From Geosiphon pyriformis (lineage: Eukaryota; Glomeromycota; Glomeromycetes; Archaeosporales; Geosiphonaceae): a DNA stretch of 64,000 bases. The notes under the pieces were generated by a model. It was given only the letters and a program-made list of their open reading frames with translations, had not been told where the DNA came from and did not search any database. The stretch is from positions 345,008 to 409,007 of the forward strand of contig JAAOMT010000258.1 in NCBI GenBank assembly GCA_016748015.1, in the 5' to 3' direction. Shown in pieces: positions 24,974 to 36,440 of this stretch. Every line of letters starts with the position of its first letter. Within the stretch, counting starts at the first letter, position 1. The position numbers and the translations under genes are program-made.

Positions 24974-25164
24974 ATTTAAAATGCTCTATAGCCAGTTAAA
25001 CAATTTACAAATAGCTAGGATCTTTTAAGAGCCAGGTATAAACCTACAACAATATTAAACGGGTTAAAATAACTTTCTATTTTTAGGGAGATTGAACGAA
25101 AAACTATTATTTATTAGCTTTTTAGTCGACAGTATTTTCTCAATAACATTGAGAAACAAATGAA

Positions 25165-26588
25165 TTAAAATATTTCGGCTGATAAGCCCAAGGTTGTAGA
25201 TTTCCGTTTTTTAGCAGCTGAATCACTTTTCTTTGGTGGAACAAGCTTGGCCAATAATTCAGCCAAAAGTTCACTTGCTTGTGGATAAAATGCCAGATTT
25301 TTCATGATATTCTCATATCCAGGCGTACCTCGCACATCCTCAAAATTTTCTTGGACGTAATTCATGGTATGCGTTTTTAGATCATCCCACTTCCAAGCCT
25401 CACGAAACAAGAATTCGGCTGCGGTATTAATATTTAGATCCTTGCATAGTTTTGCCTTTGCTCTTTGACGAAGATCTTTGACCAAATACTTGTCCGCAAT
25501 GGCAAAAAGGGCAATAGGTGATTTTTGTGGCTTATTAACCTCAAAACCAATTTGATCTGTATAAAAAAACTGGAGCATAGCTAAAACTGTATCATGATCG
25601 AAATCCTGAATTTCGATTACCGCTTTAAATTGTGAGTCGGTGGGTGAATCAGCTGAAGATTCTCGCGACGAAGAATTTTCAATAGTTCCGTGGCGATCGA
25701 TCATGACATTATTAGATTCAGCCCATTCACCTTCAAAGATTGCTCGAAAATAGTCTGATCGATTTCGAAGAATGTAGCTATTGCAAAATATACTTTTTTC
25801 TTTGACACTGATTTTGACGTCGGCCACTTCTATTTGATCCAAAGAAGATGCCCATGCATTTATTAATTCTGATGGGGGATTTTGAGTAGGTCTTGTGATT
25901 GTATGTTTGAACTCTACTTGATTTAAAGTAACGCCAATTATCACATCATGTGGAAGGTCAGCGTTTTTGAAGAAACGGGAATATCCTATTTTATCAAACC
26001 GAGATTAATTGAGAAGCAAAACCTTATGAATTCAGATTTATATTGAATGAAATACCTCGCACTGATCTTTCCCCTAGAGAATATTTATCTTTGAGTTCCA
26101 ACGTCTTTTGTTTGATAATTACACTAAATTCAAAATATTCATCAGATAATTTTTAGGAGAAATCGCTTCTCTAAATCAATTGAATGTATACTCACATCGG
26201 CTCTGATGCATCTTTCAAGAAAAGCTCAGCAATGTATGGATTTCTTTCCTCCCAGATTCCTGTTGAGTATTGTTCTCTAGAATTTGGTATGGCATAAAGA
26301 TACATCGAGCAAAACTCGGGATCTGCAGTTGAACACTAGCGGCATTATGACATCAAAGAGATATGAGAGAATATTTTTATGGAGGCTTCCCTTGAAAATT
26401 GATTAACCCAGGTTTTCTTTTCCGCCAAAACTCTAGATCATATATACCGGTTTAAAAACCAACTGCCAGAGGATATCAGCAGCAGTGGAAAAAATTGGAC
26501 TATATATCTTTCCTTCCACCTTAGATATATCATTCAATGTGAATTCAAAACATCCTTTGGCAATGATATTGTTTTCTGCCATGTTCAT
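25165..26588 (-). CDS. MATH-BTB domain protein (copy A), 4 exons
   Basis: Exons 26588-26448, 26335-26196, 26123-26056 and 25985-25165 keep phase (0, 2, 1) and give 389 residues. The N-terminal third resembles a MATH fold: F-E-F-T-L-N-D-I-S-K ... Y-S-P-I-F ... W-Q-L-V-F. The long last exon holds the BTB/POZ fold (about residues 165-280), with A-D-V-K-I-S-V, R-S-D-Y-F-R-A-I-F and L-x-M-L-Q-F-F-Y-T-D, followed by a BACK-like helix region (A-D-K-Y-L-V-K-D-L-R-Q-R-A-K). It ends in a basic K-K-R-K-S tail that could be a nuclear signal. Family members commonly act as Cullin-3 ubiquitin ligase adaptors: the MATH part binds substrate, the BTB part binds Cul3. Copy B at 61.2-62.6 kb has the same exon boundaries, so the two are duplicates. 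The MATH assignment rests on pattern, not on an alignment. Confidence 0.85.
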
Positions 26589-26842
26589 CTTTCCCCGTAC
26601 CTATCAATAAACTAGTTGGCAAGGTTAAACAAAAATTTGAAAAAAAATCCCGAGTGACCTAATGGTGTTTTGTATTAGGCCTCTCACCTTTTGTATTCCC
26701 GAATTTGTTGATAATTCCTTTGATGATCATGCGATAAGCCCTGAAAGGTCAACAACGTGCAGTCGGCAATTGCCAAACAAATATGATAAATTAGGCCATT
26801 TATGGCGCTTGGTACATAAACGATAACAATTTGAAGTTTTGA
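26589..26842. other. Upstream region of MATH-BTB copy A
   Basis: No gene is visible. A small hairpin, CCTAAT-N10-ATTAGG, lies at about 26658-26680. Tandem terminal-repeat copies begin just beyond. Confidence 0.4.
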
Positions 26843-27060
26843 TGATTGTGGTATTATATGGGACGTGCTGCGACAAAACCAAAGTGACGCTTTAAAACTT
26901 ATCAATAAGATAATGGGAAATATGATTAACTTTTTATTCGTTAATTATATGGGGCGTGCCACAACAAAAACTAGACAAAGTGACACTCTAAAATTTGATC
27001 AATTTCATTTACCAATAAGATAATAGGAAATATGAAAAACTTTTTATTCGTCATTTATAT
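26843..27060 (+). repeat. Direct repeats containing extra copies of a transposon terminus
   Basis: Two units of about 100-115 bp (starting near 26846 and 26944) each begin ATTATATGGG(A/G)CGTGC, continue with ACAAAA...AGACAAAGTGAC or a shortened form, then share CAATAAGATAAT(G/A)GGAAATATGA...AACTTTTTATTCGT. A third copy of the leading part begins at 27056 and forms the left inverted repeat of the next element. Copies differ mainly by transitions and small gaps. Confidence 0.8.
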
Positions 27061-27548
27061 AGGGTGTGTTGGAACAAAACCAGACAAAGTGAACATCTGA
27101 CTTTGGTTATTTAAAAGGTATTATCTTTATCTTTTCGCTGGCTTCCTCTGAGAACTCAGAATAGCATTTCTTTTATCCCGGCTGTCACTAAGATAGTTTG
27201 AATTAGTCATAAAGGAGATTTTCGCCTTGAATTACTTTTACTTCAGAGCTGGGCATGATGTTGGGCCGTCCAGCAAGGAAAGAGATGCAAACGCGGCGGT
27301 GAATATTGCTCTTTCCGAGGCCTCCATCATCCTCTCGTCTGACCACTAACCACTTCCTCCTTTTCGCCGCGATGTCAATCACACAAGGTACAACCTTGCA
27401 AACAAATTCCTTTCAGTCGTGACACCAGAATTGGTTCCCCACGACCCCATTCGAGAATGAATATGATAAGGATATTTTGAATTTTTTAATTTTCCTGACT
27501 TCTTTATTACACATGTTCACTTTGTCTGGTTTTGTTCCAGCACGCCCC
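27061..27548. mobile_element. Short element with 36-bp terminal inverted repeats, GC-richer than its surroundings
   Basis: The left end (27061-27096) and the reverse complement of the right end (27513-27548) agree at 33 of 36 positions; all three differences are transitions. The shared core is GGAACAAAACCAGACAAAG followed by TGAACAT. Both ends are preceded by TAT, which suggests a TA-targeting (Tc1/mariner-like) element, although a clean duplication cannot be drawn. The interior is clearly richer in G and C, with several CpG sites, and holds a decayed reading frame (27197-27460). The element is about 490 bp, too short to encode its own full transposase. Confidence 0.7.
27197..27460 (+). pseudogene. 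Decayed reading frame with an RDxNAAxNI motif inside the inverted-repeat element
   Basis: The frame runs about 87 codons between TAG (27194) and TGA (27458), with one internal TAA (27347) that a single C-to-T change would explain. It reads G-H-D-V-G-P-S-S-K-E-R-D-A-N-A-A-V-N-I-A, then after the stop continues P-L-P-P-F-R-R-D-V-N. The R-D-x-N-A-A-x-N-I string resembles the last RuvC motif of TnpB and eukaryotic Fanzor nucleases, which are carried by transposons. The Cys-rich zinc ribbon that normally precedes it is not visible, so this may be coincidence or a fragment. Confidence 0.3.
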
Positions 27549-28500
27549 ATAAGTCTGTGTACAATACGATATGTATAAAAATGAATAAAAACATATTTTT
27601 TCATAAAGTTCTAAGACACAATGAATATTCGAAAAACATAGAAAGATATAGCAAACTTCACTATTGGCAATATTCTAGAAATCATCTTAAAGCTGTGTAA
27701 TTTTGATTTTTAGACAATAATGATAATTTATTTAAAAATGGAATATTCAAATTTTTTTTGGAGTTTTCTTATTTTTATTTGTAATTTTATATAAAATTCC
27801 TATCTTGTTTTTTCTACATGTAATTTCATAAATTTTATATCAAATAATAATTAAACAACTATACAATAATTTAAATGAAACTTTTTTCACAATTTTTTTT
27901 CAATAAAGCATGAATAAAATTTAAATATGTAAATTAACAATCACTTGTTAATCAATTTTTTAAATAATATGTTGAGAATATACTTTAATTTTTTAAAATT
28001 GAAAGAAAACTGCCTATACTCAAGTAATTAAGGCATTCAATTAATGTTATTCATTTTTATTCTATCCTTGTGTATTTTTAGATTTAAACATTTTTAATGC
28101 CATGTTCACTAAATTGAAGATCTAATGTAGTATATATGACATAATAAACTAGCATCACCTTATGATCAGTTGACAATGTTTCATATTTTGATGAAACGCG
28201 AGGAGCCAAAGAATATCAGTAAATTTTAGTAACGAAATATCAGGATTTGTTTGTAACAGGTGATGCAACACGATTGAAATCAAAAAATGAAAATTGCACT
28301 CCATGAACCACTGATGTGCTCCTGCAGTCAACTTTAAATTTGTGTACTTTGTCTTGAATAAATATCATTCACTCATTTATTGCTACAAAACATTTTAACC
28401 TTCCCTCCCGTTTCTTTTTCCCAAAAACTGACACTCCTTTATCAAGCCTAGTTTCTGGGCGCTATGATTTGGTATCTTTTATTTTATTAAATACCTGCTA
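27549..28500. other. Intergenic, AT-rich
   Basis: No gene or RNA signal. The stretch should contain the promoter of the BFA1-like gene. A pyrimidine-rich region near 28395-28440 lies about 60-100 bases upstream of its ATG, as often seen in fungal promoters. Confidence 0.5.
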
Positions 28501-30878
28501 ATGATGAAGTATATTATGAGTTCCAAAGATCACAAATCTCAAAAACAACAAATATCCTCCTCTCTGCCAGCAATCGAACTCTTTGATGATGATTTTGATT
28601 TCTCTGGTGAGGATAGCAACAATAACGAAAACAAAAATAATAATGAAAACAGTGATTATTTTTTCACGCGTCAAATATTAAAACTTGGGGCAAGCCTTCG
28701 ACCAGAATTAGGAGGAAATATTTTTAAGAGTAATGTGGCGGGAAGTCCTACTGCTATTGATGATTTTGCAATGTTCATTGGGCCAGAAGTTGGTTGGGAT
28801 CAACAAGCTTTCTCAAACTCCAGCTATGCTTCCAGTTCCACTACATATGATAAAAGCTTTGAGAGCGAACAAGAAGATTTTGATGATGTTATTTTTCCAG
28901 ATTCAACTTCGGATTCTTCTTTTTCTTTAACCAGCTGCTATCAACGTTCGTCAATATTTCGAGCTACATCGGAATATGACTCAGAAGAATTTTGGTCTGG
29001 CCTAGATCCTCAGGAGGTTGAAAGTATTTTTTCTGTAAAAAAAATTCATCAAAATTCAAACATCACCCCCTGTTATGAGACAGATGATAAATTATTTGAA
29101 CAAAGTTTTTCCGGCATGAGTAAACCTCAACCAAATTTACCGAGAATAAATGTGAAAAGTCCAGGAATCGTGCAACCAAAAACCACTATAAGTTTTTCAC
29201 AACTTTTAAAATCCACAAACGATACATTTTCCAATTCGGATAAAGCGAAATCATCCAAAAGTCTACTGAGCCCTTCAGAAAGTCAAAAAAAGTTTTCAAC
29301 TTCCAAAATTTCCTTATCAAAATTTCACAAAAAACCAAATATTATCAAAAATGATGCCTTTAACGCTTTCCATCCAAGCCAAACTTCCCGCAAAGATTCT
29401 CAACTGGGCAAAATTTCTCCCACAAAATCATCAAAGGGTTCAGCAAACTTAACGAAATCAAGCTCACAAGGACCTTCTGTAAGAAATTCTATTGAGCCTA
29501 ATTATCCTGAGCGAGGCAAATTCAATAAAACTACGGAGATAATAAAAACAAACAATACCTTGAAACTTGAGAGAAAATCAATTGGTTTAAATTCTAAACT
29601 GAATTTCCTTGACACAAGCTCACTGCGCATACCATCATCGAAGAAGTTAAATTTAAAAGGTTAAATCAATAAAAATTCCTATTTTGAAATCTAATTGCAT
29701 TCTACTTATTGCTGAATTTTTCAATTTAGAGGACGAAAGAAAAACTGATGAGTTAAAGGATTTTTCATTTTTGGGCCATCGAAAACATTCAAAAAACATT
29801 TTTTCGCACCGCAATTCTAAATCCCTGTCAAGCGCTACTTCATCCAATACTGGTGAATATATTCATTCCCTTCTGCTCCATTTATACAAATTTCTCCTAA
29901 AATTTCTAAAACATTAGGAAACCCAGAAAACTTACCTTTAATCAGAGAAAATGTCGAAGAAAACTCACTATCCTTAGAATCTTTTGTTCAAGATCGAAGT
30001 CCGAGTTCAAAATGGGTAAATATAACTTGGAAATAAGTTTTAGAAAGCTTCTATTTTGCTTATATTGCTTTCAATTAAAATATAGAAGTGGCGAAGAAAA
30101 CCAACCTTGATTCGGAATTTGAATTCTAGCAAGAGACCCAAGGGTAAATTTTCCACAAAGTCAAAATGATTTTACTCAAAGTGAAATTCAAATTTAATTG
30201 AAACACTAAAAATTTCATTCCAAATTTAAAGTCATCGGTGAAATGACATACAATCCGGACTTCCAACGATGGGATGGTAATGAGTCTATCCTAAAAGAGT
30301 TTGAATTTGATAAAAATTACTCTCAATTTCGAATACAACGTCCCGCTTTGATATCTAACACTCAATCTATGAAATCAACACACATTATTGGGAATATGAT
30401 TTTTGACTCTGAAAAAATGTGTTGGAAATGCAATGCAAAAGATTCTCTCGATGATGATATATTAAAAAACTTTGATGATAATGAACATGATGATTGGGAT
30501 TTTAGAAAAGATATTGTGTTTGAGCGGCAGAATTCAACTGGTAGCAGTCAGGATTTTGAGGTGGGCTGTGAGTTCGATGTTACGCCCGCATTTTTATCTA
30601 GTTTAATGACAGCAGAGAGGCAACACGGTAACGAAATGTCCAGATGGTACCCTGCGGCTGGATCACTAAGAAATGAACAACGGTTCGGGTTACGAGATCC
30701 TAATATCCAGCGGGGGTATTTATATGATATTCGAATGGTAATTAGTATTGTTTTCAAATATGTCAATTTGTTATGATTGTTATTTCATAACTCCTTGTAC
30801 CTTTAGGCTTCTTCAAACCGTCGAAACAAACCTAACCGTTATAATGTGACACCACGGGATGGCCGATCAAAAAAATGA
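28501..30878 (+). CDS. BFA1: Bfa1/Byr4-like mitotic exit / septation network GAP subunit, 6 exons
   Basis: Exons 28501-29659, 29730-29852, 29918-30015, 30086-30143, 30232-30737 and 30807-30878 keep phase and give 671 residues. The first 400 or so residues are Ser/Asn-rich and acidic with no fold visible. The C-terminal third carries the family's conserved blocks: K-W-R-R-K-P-T-L-I-R, V-I-G-E-M-T-Y-N-P-D-F-Q-R-W-D-G-N-E (residues 480-497), R-P-A-L-I, I-I-G-N-M-I-F-D-S-E-K-M-C-W (about 531-544) and V-G-C-E-F-D-V-T-P. In yeasts Bfa1 (Byr4) joins Bub2 (Cdc16) as a two-component GAP that holds the Tem1/Spg1 GTPase off at the spindle pole until chromosomes are positioned. All signature blocks are intact, so the gene is probably functional. 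The start is the first ATG of the long exon; ATG codons at 28504 and 28516 are alternatives. Confidence 0.88.
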
Positions 30879-33099
30879 TCATATATAATTATGAATATCA
30901 ATAATCAATAGCATTAACCTATTTTCAATTTTAGTAGTTATAATCCAAATTGCAATTTATAATTTTTGTACAATGTAAAAATATTTTTGGAAGCAATCTT
31001 CTCTAATTCATCAAATACTCTCCTGGAGGCTCATGTGCCTTAATTCATTGCAATCATACATATTTATAAAAATAAATTATTTTTATTTATTGGTTAACAC
31101 AAATGAATAAATTTCTGTTGCTAATTTATTTATTGTATAATGAGACAAATAATTTAATGATTTATAAAAAAATTATCTGGCACACCTAAATAAAGTATTT
31201 GAGAAATATTGAGGTTTATTTTTTTTTCTTGAAAAGTGTTAAGTTGTCAATAATTTCGCCAATTTATTTATACAATTTGAGTTGTTTTTTTATATGAGCT
31301 TTTTTCAGTCAACAATAAATTTTTAAGCATTTTTAACTGAGTTAAAAAACAAAAGTATTTGAGCAGTTATACATTTGTATATGCATTTTTTATTTTATTA
31401 CTAATTTGTTTTTTTCTTAGAATTGATATTAAAATAAGTTTCAATTACAATTTTTAATTGTAAAATATTGTTCAAAAATAATTAAAACATCAAAATAATT
31501 TTTATTTAATATTTATAAAAAAATTTCAGAATAATTTTTTTTCAATATGTAAAACTTTGTTTTCATAAATATTATTTTTATCAAAAAATATTTTAATACT
31601 TATTTTTTAAAAAGAAATTAAGAATAGTGCTAAGTTTTTATTACAAAATATTTGTTTTAATATCTGTTTTTATTAAAAGTTTATGGTATAATTAAAAGTT
31701 TTGTATGCAGAAAGTTTAATAATATAATTTTATTTTATAAATTTATGTTTTTATTAGTTTTGTTAATATTTTACACAATGTTTATAAGAATTTGTAAAAA
31801 AATTTCTAAATTTCTAAATTAAAAGACATTTTTCTGTTAATAGTAATTTTTTTAATAATTAATATAGCAATATATTCAAATATTGCTTTAATTTTTATTT
31901 TATTTTTATTTAAATTTTCAGAAATAAATTAAATAAAATATTAACTTCTTTTTTAATTTTATTTTCTACTTTATTTTTTTTGTTATTTTGTTGTTTTTAT
32001 AAAACTAATAAATTGAAAAAATTAGTATTGAAATTGTAACATTAAAAATTATTTAATAAAAAATACAAAACATAAACATAAAATTAATTTATTAAAAGTT
32101 AAATACTTATTAGAAAAATAAAAAACATTATAATAAACTGGTTACTATACCAAAAAAATAAAACGCTAAATATAAAAGTTATTAGATTATTGAATTTCTG
32201 TTTTTTATACAAAAAATTCGAGTTAAATCTTTAAATTATAAAACCTAATTCATAAAATCAACTTATAATATTTGTTGTTTTTTATAAGGTATAATTTAAA
32301 TTTTATTAGAAATTATATTATTATTTATAGCAAAGCCAAAAAATTTATGATTTATCTTTTAAAAAATTCAAAATATAGAACTATTTTCAAAAAATATAAA
32401 TCTTTATTTAACAAATTCAGATTAAAATTCTTAATTTTATTATTATTAAGTTTATTATTTCTATTATTAAATTTTAAATTAAAAAATAACTGGAAATAAT
32501 TAATTAAAAAAACCAAAAATTAAAAAAAATTAAAAAAATCTAATCTTAAATTCAATTTTTATTTATACTTTAGAGCTTATTGTTTTAAAATTTATTATTC
32601 TAAATTTTATTATATTAATATTAGTAAATTTATTTTCAACTGCATTAATACTCTATTATTAATTATTCTAAAAAAACTGATTAAAAAAGTTTATTTTTTA
32701 TTAATAGCATTAATAATCTACATATTTATTGTCAAATTAAAAAAATTTACAAACAAAAAAACAATATTCAAACTTGATTAAATAATATTAAAAAAGCTAT
32801 TATTGTTAATAATTAAAATATTGTAAAATCAATACAAACAATTTTATTATATTTTTAAAACATAATAGATATGTAATATTAAAATTTAATTATAAAATCA
32901 GTTAACTTTAATATATTTATAACTGTTTTTTACAATATTTTAATAATCTAAATAGTATTATTAAATTATAAAACTAATTTAATATGATTAAATAAAATAA
33001 TAACAAAACAATTATTACTTATTTATAATATTTTATTAAAGCTTATAATAAATACAAACAATTAACTATAACAAAACTTTTTGTCTTCTTAATTTTATA

Positions 33100-35000
33100 A
33101 TTACTACCAAAGCAAAAAGTAAAAAGACTGCATTTAATATTTTTTCTGAAATATTTAATAAAATTTCAACCAGAAAAGTTCTCTCTGTTGTAGAAACAAC
33201 TAGGCAAAACGTTTTAAAAGTCTTTTCTTTACTCAGTAATCATAAAAGCTGCCTTTAATAACTGTTAAAGCATTTTTTCATTTTTAGCTGGTTTTTACTA
33301 GTCAAAGTTCTCTTAAAAAAACATATTTAAGTTAGTCCCAATGTTGTTTCTACCTTCTTAAAAAGCCCAAAATTTTTTAATAACATACTAGTTAACAAGC
33401 TGGTGTTTCTTTTTATAGTTTTTATATCAGATGTTATTAATATTTTTTCTTTAAAAGTTCAAAAAAAAGGAAGCAGTTGCTCGTTTTTGCTATTGTTACA
33501 CTGAATTTTTTTGTAATTCCTAATAAGATTTTAAATAAAATCTCTATTATATTATCTAACAAGTTATTTAAGATAGACTAAAATTAACTATTGATTATAT
33601 TGTCAAATATAGTGTTTTTTAGCAGATCATTACCAGTTTTAAAAGCAAGCAACTATTTTTTGTAAAGTTATCTGTTCTTGAAAACTGGACTAACTAAATA
33701 AAAATTAATTCATTTTTTTTGCTAATTTTTGGTACTGCTATTAGTAATGCTTGAAAAATTATTACTAATTATTAAAAATTTGCTGGATAAATAACTTCTA
33801 TTATAGTGTTTGGTACTATTTTTAAGATTAAATTGGCTTATATTAAAGCTGTTTTTTAGTCTATACATAGTTTTTTAGGTGTAAAATCAATATTAAAAGA
33901 CAATATAAAACTTTTTTGTATAGAGTTTGCTTCTTAAAAGTCTTTGAAAGTTGCTTTTTTAGTTAAGCTTACAAGCTTTGTTTATTTGGCCACTTTTAAA
34001 ATTGCCAAGTCTTTGGTAATTTCTGAGTCTGGTTTTTTTTTGCTGTTATTATACTGTATAATATACTTTTAGATATATCTGCTGCTAATATCAAGATAGC
34101 TCTTAGTGTGTTTGATAAAATTATTTGTATTGTGTTGAAGTCTGCTAGTATTTGACAATATGTGATTGTTTACTTTAGTAAAATAGACTCTGTTGTATTC
34201 ATTTTAAATCATTAATCAGTTTTAATAAACAAAGATCTTTTTTTTGATAAATTAGAATAAAACTATTATGTCTTATAATAAGTTTAAAACCAAGTTGGTT
34301 AATCTTTTTTTTGGCTGTACTGTTTTTAAAATTAGTAATATAATTTTTCAAGTTGGTAACCAAACATGTTTTATTTTTTGCTTTTTTAATTCTGGTTGTT
34401 GTTTCTGGTTTGCTCTGGTTATATTTGAATTTTAAGTAGATTTAGATGCTATTGTAATTAAAACTAGTACACTAAGAAAATGTCACATCTGATAAAAAAT
34501 TTCTGACTGTTAATACTGTTTTAGTTATTAAAAAGTAGACTATTTGGCTGTAGATTGTAAAGTATCTCCACTTTTTATTTCTAAAACTTCCAAAATATTT
34601 ACACTCTATTTTGTGAGTTTTAAGTCTTATGCCAAAGTTTTTGTCCCTTTAATTTTTTGGTGCTGTCTTAGTTGTTTTTTTTGGAATTTGATCTGACCAA
34701 ACTTTTTGTATTGATTGTGTTAATTGTTAAGTCTATTAATTTTCTGGTTATTATTTTTGAATAGTTTATTAAAAGTAATTTGGTTTTAAGCAGTATTTTA
34801 ATCTTAAAATTAATAAATTTATAGTTTATTTGAGTTTTTTTAGCAAAGTTGTTAGTAAGTTGAAAAAAAAAGTAGTTTTACTGAAAAAAAAGTGTTGTAT
34901 AGATAATATTAATATGTCTAATAATTTGAATTATCTGATTGGTATTGATAATGATATATTTTTTAATTTGATGTTTTTTTAAATATATGAGCCTAATAGT
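33100..35000 (+). mobile_element. Decayed LINE ORF1-like relic
   Basis: This part keeps more G than its surroundings. Between 33923 and 34033 one frame reads E-F-A-S, a stop, then S-L-K-V-A-F-L-V-K-L-T-S and, further on, L-A-T-F-K-I-A-K-S-L-V-I-S-E-S-G. This resembles the ORF1 of the LINE family I recall from arbuscular mycorrhizal fungi. Around 33140-33230 another segment reads like S-T-R-K-V-L-S-V-V-E-T-T-R-Q-N-V-L. Many stops and length changes interrupt the frame. The family link is from memory and needs alignment; that it is coding-derived and heavily mutated is visible directly. Confidence 0.5.
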
Positions 35001-36359
35001 ATTAAAATTGATCTTTTAAAAACAGCTGAATAGTAAATTAAATTAGTCTCTTATAGCATATAATTATTTAATATAGTTTAAAAGATGTCAGTTTTAAGTA
35101 AATTTACTTTTATTATAACAATATAACATAGTCTAAATTGATTTAAATAATTGGTTATATGTAAAAAGTATGTAAACTATATTTAATTTGGAATGTTTAG
35201 TTTGTTTTATAATTTTAAATAATAATTAAACCATATTCATTAAACTTAATATAAAAAAAAAATTAAACTTAATTATTATATTTAATAATTTTTAAAAAAC
35301 TGTTATATTAACCAAAAATTTTGAATTATTTAAGCTATTAACTTAATATAAAATAAATTAGCTAAATTAAATACTAAATTAAAACAATTTAATAAATTTA
35401 TTATATAATATTTAAAGAATACTTAATTAATAATAAGTCTATATATTAGTTTTTACAATAAAAAAAATTAAAATAGAATATGAGTTATATTAATAAGTTT
35501 AATTTTAATAATAGCTAGAATAGACTTAAATTTACAATTATTTCCAAAAAAAATCATATTAAAATTATAATTACCAAATTAAAGACAAAAAATTAACATA
35601 AAAACTTTAATAATTAATATTAAATTCTAATTTATAAATTTAAGAACTTGTAAAAACAATATTAATACTATTTATATTATCTACTATTATTTTAACTATT
35701 AATATACTTATTATATTACAATTATTTTATTTGTATTTTATCTATTAAACACAATTTTTAAGATTATTACAATTAAACTAAATATTTACATAGTAAATAA
35801 TAAGCAAAAATCAGAATTGGTAATTGGTATTAATTATTTATTAACTAATTTCTAATATTGCTAGTTCTTAATATAAAAATTATGTTAGTAATTTGAAAAA
35901 TGCTTCTTTTTAATATTTAAATTAACAAAGCTAATTAAATTTTTATAAAACTTTAAAAACTGAAATTATTAACAATAACCAAAAAACAGATAACAATAAT
36001 CTTATAAATAATAATATTTTATCTACTATTATTATTATTTTTTGGCCATTTTTCTATCTAATTTAAGTAAACATGAATCACAAAAATTATTATTTAATAA
36101 AGTTGTTTTAAACTTAAAAAAGCCAATTATAATAATATATATTAATATAAAAATTAATAATTTATTTAGGGAATTGCTAAATCGACCATCCGTAATATGT
36201 GATATTAATATATATAGAATTTTAATAGTAATTCTAGTTTAATTAAAATAAAAAATAATTTTTTCTTATATAAAATTGAATATAGATTATATATTTAATT
36301 TTTTATTATGCCTTAAGTAATTCATATTGTTTTATAATTAAAAAACACTTCGTTAATAT

Positions 36360-36440
36360 GTTCCTATATAGTTGAATACGAAACTATGACGTAAAATAAT
36401 ATCACGTGTTACGGGTGGGTCGATTTAGCAATTTCCTTAA
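36360..36440. other. Isolated CpG-containing pocket in the AT block
   Basis: About 80 bases with CACGTGTTACGGGTGGGTCG and several CpG sites, in a region where CpG is otherwise nearly absent for kilobases. It contains CACGTG, which also occurs in the LINE 3' end, but no longer similarity is seen. It could be a surviving fragment of a younger insertion. Confidence 0.4.

Noticed and set aside
32272-32499. 75-codon plus-strand ORF
   Set aside because: It consists almost only of F, L, I, K and N codons in AT-decayed DNA; length is expected by chance at this composition.
33800-34800. Strand-asymmetric loss of C only on the plus strand
   Set aside because: The sense strand of this LINE is G/T-rich to begin with, and apparent G-to-A changes occur too, so asymmetry is not shown.
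36042-36242. 66-codon plus-strand ORF
   Set aside because: Low complexity, no motif and no splice context; treated as a chance ORF in the decayed block.
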